A stretch of DNA of 64,000 bases. Origin: Galdieria partita (taxonomy: Eukaryota; Rhodophyta; Bangiophyceae; Galdieriales; Galdieriaceae). The position numbers and the translations under genes are program-made. Of this stretch, positions 11,292 through 20,761 are shown piece after piece. The stretch covers positions 186,001-250,000 of the forward strand of contig BQMJ01000015.1 of NCBI GenBank assembly GCA_025991245.1. The letters run 5' to 3'. Within the stretch, counting starts at the first letter, position 1, and each line of letters opens with the position of its first letter. The notes beneath the pieces are model-generated. The model worked only from the letters and a program-made list of their open reading frames with translations. It made no database searches and was not told where the DNA came from.

Positions 11292-11564
11292 TTTATTCAT
11301 GGAGATTTGTGTATAATGGAAAGTAAAATTGTCGATTTGATCGAAATTGGCAGAATTGTCACAAAGTGCATTTTCTCATTTTTGGGAAAAGTCCATCCAA
11401 AGCCATTCGAAGCTAAAGGGGAAGCGCAAGTCTTGGGGTTTTCACGAGTGTACTGAAAAGTATCACTTAGTTTATGATATTACAACTATAGTTGGTGTCT
11501 TAGTTTGTATTTTATCAGTTTCAAACTTGAAGCTCTCAGCAACTTTTCAACCTGTCTTGGTCTG

Positions 11565-14195
11565 ATGCGTAAGGAAAACAAAACCGATGTTACTCTGAAC
11601 GAGGAAACCGCGTATTCTAAAAAGAGTGAACAACAGCATCAGAAGGAAACTCCCTTGACACATAACTCGTACAATTCAGAAGGAAGTCCAAACCCTGAGG
11701 CACAGGAACCTGAGAAGGTTGATATATTTAATAGGAACGCTAGGATGGAAGAAGACTTGGTGCTGAATAAACTGTCACGAGTTGCTGTCTCCTCTAAACC
11801 TGGTGGAGCTTGGGCAGCTGGTCCACCTAGTAGTATGCTACAAGAGACAAACTTGGAAAGAAACGAAAGTATTTCACAGCGTCAAAGTCCAAAGACGACA
11901 ACCAAAGAAGTTACCACGGAGTCTGCCACAGCTAGTAGAGAGAGGCAGTTGACTGGAAAATCCAAGCAAGATACTGGACATTCAAAGGAACAAAACCAAG
12001 TAAAAGGGAATGTACAATCTTCTCCAGTCTCTTCAACTGGGAAACAAACTGTTCCCTGGTCTTCTACCGCTGTAGGAAGCGAAGCAACTACGAATGCCCA
12101 TCCAGAACATTGGAAGAATGGAACGGTTAGTAGCTCATGGCCTGTTTTAGGAACAGTAGGGCAACCTTTACCGGTTATGTATCCTGGAGCCATACCATTT
12201 TCTACCGTTGTGGATAGTCAAAAACATGAAGAAGATGATTTTAATGTTCGTGAGTTGAGGAAGCAGAAAGGAGATGCTAGCTTAGGCTCTGAAGTGAGCA
12301 GTGAATCCTCGAAATATTCCCCTTTTATGACAAATGGATATCACTCTGTACAGTATCCTTTTCATTCCTACCCTTCACCATATATGCATATGCAGAACAT
12401 GTTTTTTCCTCCATGGATGTTGTATCAGTATACTCCTCCATTGGCATTTCCAAGACCACCCAATGTGGTTGGTACGTTCGCATCAACTGGGCATTCACAT
12501 GATGGAGAACAACAAAGCGATGCCAATAATATAGCTAACAGCAAGCGTCATCTTGGTTTTCAACGTGCTCACAGAGGAAATCTATCGAATGGAGAGTCCA
12601 CTTCAGCCTTACAGAATGAACAGAAACAAGAAGGAATAGGAACACAAAAAGATTTCAGAGGTACCAGTCGAGATAATGTTTCACTTCATAATGGAGCAGA
12701 AAAAAGTCCAAAGGATGGACCAATAACAAATGGGCAGAACAAATCTCTGCCAGGAGTATCCTCACCTCCTTGTTTGGTTGGAAGTGTTCCTGGTTGTTTT
12801 GAAAAGAGTCAGTCTATGGCAGCATTTTATTCTCCATGGCCTATAATGACACCTCCATTCTTTTGGTTTCCAGATCCAAGAATGGTTGATCCCTATCAAA
12901 CAGTCACAGAAACAGCACTTTATATACATCAGAGAATTAAGCCTACAAGAGATGAATCGATTCGCAAGGCATCCTTGTTCCGTCATTTATACAAATTATG
13001 CCAGAATGAATGGAAACATTGTGACTTGTGGATGTTTGGTTCTTCTATTAACAGCTTTGGTTTGAGAAGTGGTGACTTGGACATGTGTCTAACTGTTCCT
13101 TCAGAGGATGCAATCCATCGAGTAACTGGAGAGCAGCTTGATGAAAGACATATAGTAAATAGACTGGGTGTAATTCTAAGGCAAGCCAAGATGGAAAGTG
13201 TGGAATGTCGAATTAGGGCAAGAGTCCCAATTGTTAAGTTTCATGATCCATTAACCAGGCTTTCTGTAGATGTTTGCATCAATAACAAACTTGCAAGGCA
13301 TAATTCAGCTCTGCTGAGGACATATGCATCTTTGGACCCTCGCGTTCAGATTTTAGGCCTTTTAATTAAGTATTGGGCAAAGTGCCGAGGTATTAATCAG
13401 CCTTTTACTGGCACCTTAAGTTCTTATGCATATATTCTATTACTAATTCAATTTCTTCAAATCCGTAATAGACCCCTTCTTCCCTGTCTACAACATTCCG
13501 TTGGTGGTCAAGCTTGTACAGTCATAGACAATATTCCTAAAATATTTGTGGATAATTGCAACGTTTATTTCGACACTTGTATAACTGGATATACTTCCAT
13601 ATTGAGTAGTTTGAGTTGCGAGTCTATTGGATTACTACTCACTGAATTTTTTGGTTTTTATGCGTATACATTTGATTATTCGAAAGACGTGGTGAGCATT
13701 CGTTCTGGTCGTTTGTTGACCAGAGAAGAAAAGAATTGGTTCGTTCCTCCAGTGGATGCCCGTATTGAGGAAAGTGATGAAGAGGACGAACATGTCAATT
13801 TGGATGATCATATTCCTCCGATATCGTCATCGGACTCTCATGCCGATATTTTCCCTCATGATATGGAACTTGTTCACAGAGAGCCACAAGATAGGATTCC
13901 ACAGAAAGCAGTTTCTGATGGAGAAGAGGGCAAGTATACTAGTTCTTCTGTCCTGTCACCCAAAATGCCAGTGATGAATATTTTGAGAATGCCTAAGAAG
14001 CACAAGCGCTTTAAGGAACTACATGTCTTTTGTATTGAAGATCCATTTGATACATCTCATGATATTGGGCGTGTAGTAGATGAAGATAGTTTGGAAGTAT
14101 TACGTGAGGAATTCATTCGTGCTTACGAAGTCATACGTACTACTGGTAACTTTTTAGAAGTTTGTCGTCCATATGAACCTGAAAAGTCATCATGA
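11565..14195 (+). CDS. Non-canonical poly(A)/poly(U) polymerase (TUTase, Cid1/URT1 type)
   Basis: 876 residues from the first in-frame ATG; the open frame extends upstream but without ATG. About 430 residues of low-complexity Ser/Gln/Pro-rich sequence come first, including aromatic clusters (YPFHSYPSPYMHMQNMFF; YSPWPIMTPPFFWFP). The catalytic core follows: FGSSINSFGLRSGDLDMCL carries the GS and DxD motifs, LSVDVCIN the third Asp. Then comes the central and PAP-associated region (LIKYWAKCRGI; GTLSSYAYILLLIQFLQ; GFYAYTFDY), ending ELHVFCIEDPFDTSHDIGR, which is typical of TUTases and Trf-like enzymes. It adds uridines or adenines to RNA 3' ends. Uridylation is favoured by the C-terminal pattern but not certain. 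Confidence 0.85.
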   Translation: MRKENKTDVTLNEETAYSKKSEQQHQKETPLTHNSYNSEGSPNPEAQEPEKVDIFNRNARMEEDLVLNKLSRVAVSSKPGGAWAAGPPSSMLQETNLERNESISQRQSPKTTTKEVTTESATASRERQLTGKSKQDTGHSKEQNQVKGNVQSSPVSSTGKQTVPWSSTAVGSEATTNAHPEHWKNGTVSSSWPVLGTVGQPLPVMYPGAIPFSTVVDSQKHEEDDFNVRELRKQKGDASLGSEVSSESSKYSPFMTNGYHSVQYPFHSYPSPYMHMQNMFFPPWMLYQYTPPLAFPRPPNVVGTFASTGHSHDGEQQSDANNIANSKRHLGFQRAHRGNLSNGESTSALQNEQKQEGIGTQKDFRGTSRDNVSLHNGAEKSPKDGPITNGQNKSLPGVSSPPCLVGSVPGCFEKSQSMAAFYSPWPIMTPPFFWFPDPRMVDPYQTVTETALYIHQRIKPTRDESIRKASLFRHLYKLCQNEWKHCDLWMFGSSINSFGLRSGDLDMCLTVPSEDAIHRVTGEQLDERHIVNRLGVILRQAKMESVECRIRARVPIVKFHDPLTRLSVDVCINNKLARHNSALLRTYASLDPRVQILGLLIKYWAKCRGINQPFTGTLSSYAYILLLIQFLQIRNRPLLPCLQHSVGGQACTVIDNIPKIFVDNCNVYFDTCITGYTSILSSLSCESIGLLLTEFFGFYAYTFDYSKDVVSIRSGRLLTREEKNWFVPPVDARIEESDEEDEHVNLDDHIPPISSSDSHADIFPHDMELVHREPQDRIPQKAVSDGEEGKYTSSSVLSPKMPVMNILRMPKKHKRFKELHVFCIEDPFDTSHDIGRVVDEDSLEVLREEFIRAYEVIRTTGNFLEVCRPYEPEKSS

Positions 14196-14300
14196 ATGAC
14201 CGGTTTCTTGGGGGATACTAACTTGAAACATTAAAACAAAATGGCCATTCCATGAAGTTTCAGTTTTATTGTTTATACAAAACAGTTGTAATCAACAAAA

Positions 14301-16286
14301 TTATAATTCATCGTGACCTTCGTCTTCAGAAGCTGTTTCATCATCTTCGGTAGCACTCGATTCTGCGCCACCCATGTTTTGATAAACTTTCGCAATGATA
14401 GGTGAGCAAATGTCTTCCAGTTCCTTTCTCTGATGTTCCAGTTCTTCATAATCAGCTGTAGCTTCATTGTCTTCTAACCATTCCTGGGTGTTCTTGACAG
14501 CTGAACGAATGGTCTCTTTATCTTCTTCAGATAACTTGTCTTTCAGTTTATCCTCTACCGAATTCTTTACCGAATAAATATAATTTTCCAATCCGTTCCT
14601 GGCTTCAACTTTTTTGGCCTGACGCCTGTCTTCTTCTGCATATTCTTCAGCTTCCTTAAGCATTCTCTCAATCTCTTCTTGAGATAGTCGTCCTTTATCA
14701 TTGGTTATAGTTATCTGCTCCTTTTTATTCGATCCCTTCTCAACCGCAGAAACACTAAGTATGCCATTGGAATCTATTTCAAAGGTAACCTCAATCTGAG
14801 GCACTCCTCGAGGAGCTGGTGGAATCCCTTTCAGTTCAAACTTGCCTAGCAAGTGATTATCTTTGGTCATAGCTCGTTCGCCTTCAAACACTTGAATAAG
14901 AACAACCTCTTGGTTATCCTGATAAGTCGTGAATACTTGTGTTTTCTTTGTAGGAATAACAGAATTTCGCTTGATAAGCTTCGTCATAACTCCTCCAACA
15001 GTTTCAATACCCAACGATAAAGGAGTAACGTCAAGAAGCACCATGTCCTTTGTTTGTTCACCACCTTCTCCTGAAAGAATACCTCCCTGTACAGCAGCTC
15101 CGTATGCTACAGCCTCATCTGGATTAATGTTCTTATGTAGCTCCTTCCCATTGAAAAAGTCCTTTAAAAGTTCCTGTACTTTCGGTATACGAGTAGAACC
15201 TCCAACTAGAACAATTTCGTCAACTTCTGACTTTTTCATTTCTGCATCTTGTAGAACCTTTTCAACTGGCTTCAAGGTCTTTCTGAAAAGATCAGCATTG
15301 AGCTCTTCAAAACGTGCACGAGTAAGAGTTTCTGAAAAGTCTTGGTTGTCATAAAGAGATTCAATTTCCACGCGAACTTGTGACTGAGACGATAGAGCTC
15401 TCTTGGCCTTTTCAACTTCGCGTTTCAACTTGGCCATTGCTTTCCTGTCCTTGGTCAAGTCCTTTTCATACTTCTTCTTGAAAAGTTTAACAAAGTAATC
15501 CACTACTCTTTGATCAAAGTCTTCACCACCAAGATGGGTATCACCATTAGTAGCCACAACTTCAAACACACCGTTATCTATGGTTAATAAAGTGACATCA
15601 AATGTTCCACCTCCCAAGTCAAAAACCAAAACGTTCTTCTCCTTTCCACGCTTATCCAAGCCATATGCAATAGCTGCTGCAGTGGGCTCATTGATAATAC
15701 GTAAAACATTCAAACCAGCTATCGTACCAGCATCTTTCGTCGCCTGACGTTGAGCATCATTAAAGTATGCTGGAACAGTAACCACTGCATTTTTGATTTC
15801 CTTTCCAAGGAACTCCTCAGCAATCTTCTTCATTTTACCAAGAACCATTGCTGATATTTCTTCCGGTGCGAAAAGTTTCTTCTCTCCTTTTATCTCCACC
15901 TGTATGTAAGGCTTTCCATCCTTGTTCACAATTTCATATGGTAATAACTTCTTATCCCTTTGCACAGTTGGTTCGTCGAATCGGCGTCCAATAAATCTCT
16001 TAACGTCATAAATAGTATTGGTTGGGTTCAAAGGGGCTTGATTCTTAGCGGCGTCTCCAACCAACCTTTCCTCTGGAGTAAAAGAAACATAGGAAGGAGT
16101 TATTCTATTACCCAACTCGTTTGCAATAATCTCCACTTTGCCGTTTTGCATGACACCAACACAAGAATAGGTTGTACCCAAGTCTATACCAATAACGGTT
16201 CCAACTGATTGTTCTCCAGCAGTTGCAAAGCAAATAACACATACTAGTAATAAGAAAATACCACAAGAAAATTTGATAACCTTCAT
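14301..16286 (-). CDS. BiP: ER-lumenal HSP70 (BiP/GRP78)
   Basis: 661 residues, no intron. The N-terminal signal peptide is hydrophobic ([19 protein letters not shown]). The ATPase domain follows with [14 protein letters not shown], the phosphate-2 loop [12 protein letters not shown] and [11 protein letters not shown]. The substrate domain starts after [16 protein letters not shown]. The C-terminus is acidic and ends HDEL, the ER retrieval signal. BiP binds nascent and misfolded proteins in the ER lumen, and its ATPase is stimulated by ER J-proteins such as the divergent neighbour. It converges with the nucleotidyltransferase (105 bp between stops). Confidence 0.97.
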   Translation of the reverse strand: MKVIKFSCGIFLLLVCVICFATAGEQSVGTVIGIDLGTTYSCVGVMQNGKVEIIANELGNRITPSYVSFTPEERLVGDAAKNQAPLNPTNTIYDVKRFIGRRFDEPTVQRDKKLLPYEIVNKDGKPYIQVEIKGEKKLFAPEEISAMVLGKMKKIAEEFLGKEIKNAVVTVPAYFNDAQRQATKDAGTIAGLNVLRIINEPTAAAIAYGLDKRGKEKNVLVFDLGGGTFDVTLLTIDNGVFEVVATNGDTHLGGEDFDQRVVDYFVKLFKKKYEKDLTKDRKAMAKLKREVEKAKRALSSQSQVRVEIESLYDNQDFSETLTRARFEELNADLFRKTLKPVEKVLQDAEMKKSEVDEIVLVGGSTRIPKVQELLKDFFNGKELHKNINPDEAVAYGAAVQGGILSGEGGEQTKDMVLLDVTPLSLGIETVGGVMTKLIKRNSVIPTKKTQVFTTYQDNQEVVLIQVFEGERAMTKDNHLLGKFELKGIPPAPRGVPQIEVTFEIDSNGILSVSAVEKGSNKKEQITITNDKGRLSQEEIERMLKEAEEYAEEDRRQAKKVEARNGLENYIYSVKNSVEDKLKDKLSEEDKETIRSAVKNTQEWLEDNEATADYEELEHQRKELEDICSPIIAKVYQNMGGAESSATEDDETASEDEGHDEL

Positions 16287-16440
16287 TGTACAACAAAAAC
16301 TTGAAGACCCCTAAAATGGACAATGGAAATGAAATGAAATGGAACGACAAAAGCTTTTGAATTTCGACTTGGATTGATTTGGATTGAATCGCGGTCGAGT
16401 GGTAAGCCCGAATGTTTCTATTTTACCGTACTGGCGACTC
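16287..16440. promoter_or_regulatory. Shared divergent promoter of BiP and an ER J-protein
   Basis: Only 154 bp separate the two start codons, so both 5' leaders and core promoters must lie here or overlap the genes. I see no classical mammalian ERSE (CCAAT-N9-CCACG). There is an imperfect repeat of an ATTGATTTGGATTGAA type near 16373-16388. Any shared stress element here would be lineage-specific. Confidence 0.5.
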
Positions 16441-17780
16441 ATGTATCGTTGGTGGTGTAGCTATAAAGTATTCCTTGTAGTTGTTGCCCTCTTTTTGTGT
16501 CTCAATAGCAAAGGAATATATGGTGACAAAGACTATTACGAAGTTCTAGGAGTTTCTCGCGATGCGGAAACTTCAGTAATTAAGAGAGTGAGTTTGTAAG
16601 AGGTTTGGTTTGAGAAGCAGAGCAATCTGAGTGCCATGTTACACAGGCTTATAGAAAACTATCGTTAAAGTACCACCCAGATAAAAATCCGGGTGATCAA
16701 GAAGCACACAAGCGGTTTGTCGAAGTGGCCAACGGTAGGTGTCGCCTCCTATTTGACCTGTAAAATTTTATGGTATTCATACGTTGACAGCATATGAAAT
16801 TTTGTCGGATCCTGAGAAACGACGAAGATACGATGCTTATGGTGAAGAAGGATTGAGGAAAGGTTTCGCTGAAGAGGAATCTTTCGATCCTTTTGAAGCG
16901 TTTTCTATGAATTTTGGAGGTTTTCACTTCAACTTTGGAGGTTCTGGAAGACGAAAGGAGCGAGGTTGTATACCAACATTTGTATGAATGGTACTTTTTA
17001 TTTACTTTCTACTTTCCAGGGAGTGAAGAACTTCGAGCTTCTGATATTAGGATACCTTTGTTTGTCAGTTTGGAAGAGTTGTATAAAGGTAGTTTCCGAG
17101 AAGTATTGCATCAGAAACAAGTTATATGTTCAAAGTGGACAGAGTGCGAACGCCTTTGTAGTTCTTGCAACGGGAAAGGACACAAAGTTACAACTCGTCG
17201 TTTAGGACCTGGTTTTATTCAACAGATACAAAGTATTTGTACGGAGTGTGGAGGTTTTGGAAAAATAGTTGAGAAACCTTGTAAAAGTTGTCCTAATGGA
17301 CAGTACGAGAAAACAGAACGTTATCTTACAGTAGAAATAGAAAAAGGAATGTCGGAAGGAGATACTATAGTCTTTGAACATGAAGGCGATGAAGTTGCAG
17401 GCTTCAAACCGGGCCACGTGATTTTTGAAGTTCGATTAGAGAAGCATCATATGTTTGAACGCCGTCAAGATGATTTATGGGGAACGCTCAATATTACCTT
17501 ATTAGAAGCCTTAACAGGATTGAGCCGAAATATTACTCATTTAGATGGAAGATATGTCAATATTTACCAAGAAAATGTAATGTTTCCTGGCCAAGTTTTG
17601 AAAATAACTGGCGAAGGAATGCCACGACATCAAGGAAAAAACTTTGGAGACTTGTTTCTAACAGTCAACATTCAGTTTCCTCGAATATTGACGACTGCAC
17701 AAAAAGCAAAGGTGAAGGAGTTGTTTTCTACATTCCAAATGGATATGGAGGAGACAACAAGAACTCATGAGGAACTGTAA
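16441..17780 (+). CDS. ER-lumenal DnaJ (DNAJB11/Scj1-like BiP co-chaperone)
   Basis: Four exons, 16441-16587, 16647-16734, 16791-16964 and 17020-17780, with introns of 59, 56 and 55 nt, give 389 residues. A signal peptide ([19 protein letters not shown]) precedes the J domain ([20 protein letters not shown] carries HPD). A Gly/Phe-rich linker and a zinc region follow ([24 protein letters not shown]). The substrate domain has FERRQDDLW and ITHLDGRYV, and the protein ends THEEL, a plausible H-E-E-L variant of the ER retrieval signal. It would stimulate BiP, whose gene is head to head with it. A short upstream ATG frame at 16412-16480 overlaps the start in another frame. Confidence 0.88.
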
Positions 17781-17839
17781 ACTATTTATGTAATTTCTTT
17801 CTCTGGAAAACTTTTCCATCACAGCCAGTCTATTCTTGT

Positions 17840-20546
17840 TTAAAAATATTCCTTGTGAAAAATGATTTTAGGAAAGCAACGATTACCGGTAACATGTTGT
17901 CGTTTAGCTGCCTTTAGTGAGGCTTCATTGGCTGCAGCTTTAACTATTCGACCGACTGCCGGAGCTCCACAAAAGAATACTCCAACTGGCTCTTGATCTC
18001 GAGTAAACTCTTCGCTTTCGAATATATTCGAAAACGTTTCATCCCATTGAGGTCTTCCGATATGATAGCGAATCTTGGATGAGTTTTCAGGTAGAGTAAC
18101 GTCACTTGTCACTCCAGTCACAAAGATATCCATCTGTACTTGTACATTACTTCCTTCCGAAATTATTCGTTCAAAGTCCCGAAAGAACCAATGAAAGCCA
18201 CGAACTGTCCTGCTTACCCAAATAAAATGGAGTGACTTACAACTTTTCGTTTTCATATGACATTTTGGAGACCGTCTCCACTTGAACCCTCCACATCCAC
18301 TTACAATAAGTAGTAATGCCCGAACTCCAACTACGGGAATCAAACAATAAAAGGTCAAATAGTTTAAGACTTTCTCTATTGTCCAAACGTTCTTGGTACC
18401 CCAACTCGCAATGCAAACAAAAACACAAATGAATAGCGCGAGTCCAATAATGAACGCCAACGAATCCAAAACGCCAATAACTGTCTTCCAGTATTTCCAA
18501 CCGAGAGAACGAATAGCAAGAAATAGTGAAAAACCAAAGACGAATAGAATGATAATGCTGACTACAAGACCCCAAATAGCAGAAGAATATTGACCATGAT
18601 AATCAAACAACACAAATGCTACACGAATGCTGCCTGCAACCATCATTATCCACAATACCATAAAGTTTAGCGATAAGCTATGAAAAACACCCAAATATAA
18701 GCATTTACAGGCATTTTCATTCTTCATAGAAGTTCTTTCCGAACGGTTACTTGCGGAAGTCTTCTTGATAAACACTAAAAATGGATCAACAATACCTCGA
18801 TAAGCCAATTGCGACATATTCATAAAAAACGACGGCAACAGAGCTTCTATCTTTCTAGGAGAAGAAGGATTCTGCTCCTTTATATCACTTACTAAAGCAC
18901 TGCTCGGTTTCTCCAACTGGGATAAATGTAGAACAGTTTGATGACCTTCTATAGTTGCGTGATCTTTCTTACTGTTTCCATAAAAATACTCCCGAACAAC
19001 ACTAGAAAAGGGAGTTGCTCCTATGCCAGTACCGACTAGGACGACTTTGGAAAAGTCCTTGACATGTTCGGTAGGTGCTCCAAAAGGACCTCGAACATTG
19101 ACTATAGTAAAACCACGAGCATCAACTTGCGAAGCTGCGTCGGAAAACGCGAAAGAGTCACTTTGTAGTTCTTCCGCGACTTTATACACGAGGGAACTCC
19201 AGTCTCCAGAAGATTTGATAAATATTCTAAGATATTCCTCATGAGGAGCACTCGCTATGGATAAAGGATGGTATTCCCATCGAGACACGATGGGTATTCT
19301 AATCTGTACGTATTGACCTGCTTTGTAAGCAAATGGTCGTTTCATCACTAGTTCCGTAACACCTTCAGAAGATGGATTCAACCAACAAACAACAGATAAG
19401 CCTTTAAAGCTGATAGCTCTAGCACGATAGAAGACATCTATGACATAGAGAACCAAAGGCCCAAGAATATATTTCCAGGAATCTGGAGTGCCTAAGAGTA
19501 CACCATGAAGAATCAACAACGGATAAATACAAGAGAAGCCAATGATATGTACAGTCCAAAAGACATTGTAACCTCTATTCACAGAGCGACGAATCCATGG
19601 TCCTGCAGTAACTGCTATTGCGGTCAACAGAATAACTAGCAAAGTGCCAGTTATTAAAAGTTGTACTGTCGGATCCGGGAAGTGATAAGTCCATAAACCA
19701 AACTATCAAGTATTAAGCAATATATTATGGAGAAAATAGCTTTAGAAGATGCTAAAAAAACAATCGAGAATTAACTTACCACCCAAGGAAAAGAGCCCGT
19801 AATATAGTTGACATATTGGGTTATGGCATGGAGTGCAGCACAAAATGCAATGATAAGATATAAACGAATATGTAGAAAAGGCATAAGTTTGTCAATGGGC
19901 AACAAACAAGAAACAAAAGTTGACCTTAGCCATGTGATAGTTGCTTTACAACCCGTTAACAGTAAGAGGGCAGCATTGATACTTATTACTCTACCAGCGC
20001 CTTTTGCCACCGGTAAGGATCTCTCCAAGAAAGGAATGGTAATGATATGCTGTTGTATTGCAGTAATCATATCAAACACACCAGCAAGGAAGCCGATGAT
20101 ATCCATGCAAGCAATAAATAACAATAGAGTCCATAACATTCCATTGTTGACCATAAAAGCTTCCAACTTGAGGAAACTTTCGATCGGACTTGACTCTTTA
20201 TTGCCACGATAATAGTCTTTTTCTATAGAATTCTCGCTTCACACAAGGCAAGAAATACTTCAAAGTGTTCTTACCTGTCACTGAAGTATTCTGACAAAAA
20301 GTCTTTACCATTGCTTGTATCAGCTTTTGTTCCCCTGGTGACTGAAACAAACGAGGCAACAAAGCAATTCTGTTTCTGTTTGTCCACAACTCGTGTGTTT
20401 GTTCTACTTGTGCAGTCCAAGTTCTAAAATTCCTTCTATAAGATCACCGAGGAATTTCTAAAATTTGACAAATGGAGCAACTACTTTTGTTTCCAGAAAT
20501 AGTCAACAGAGTTGCAATGACCGTGCACTCCATCGCTTGAGTTCAT
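17840..20546 (-). CDS. NADPH oxidase (Rboh/NOX), red-algal type with extra membrane block
   Basis: Four exons, 20546-20485, 20435-20275, 20222-19780 and 19702-17840, with introns of 49, 52 and 77 nt, give 842 residues. There is no EF-hand region. The ferric-reductase membrane domain has paired haem histidines: HIRLYLIIAFCAALH, then HIIGFSCIYPLLILH. The FAD part has YHPLSIASAP; the NADPH part starts VVLVGTGIGATPFSSV and ends VFFCGAP. Between these two NADPH motifs lie about 210 extra residues with roughly four membrane helices (for example NFMVLWIMMVAGSIRVAFVL and IWGLVVSIIILFVFGFSLFL). A membrane insert here is described for red-algal Rboh proteins. The enzyme makes superoxide across a membrane. 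Confidence 0.9.
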
Positions 20547-20761
20547 TTGGACGTGGTAGTTTTGCAATTTTCTTCAATCTTTCCGCTTATTCTGTAGCGA
20601 TTCTGACGGTTCGCCTTGAGACGATTTCCCTTTGAGGCAAATATTGGAGTCAACTGCTTTATAGCCCCAGCAATGTGACGTGGCGTTTTCTCAATGAATG
20701 GCCATGATTTCCCTTTGGATAGGCTTAATGGCCCGCCAGACTCCTTTTTGAAATTTGAAAG
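20547..20761. promoter_or_regulatory. Divergent promoter between NADPH oxidase and kinesin-14
   Basis: 215 bp. It holds TGACGTGGC at 20676-20684, an ACGT-core bZIP-type site, and GCCCGCCA at 20731-20738, an E2F-like core (reverse TGGCGGGC) 24 bp before the kinesin ATG. Both are motif matches only, with no support beyond position. Confidence 0.3.

Noticed and set aside
14929-15354. 141-codon frame antisense to BiP
   Set aside because: Lies fully inside a conserved coding region on the other strand; composition follows BiP codons.
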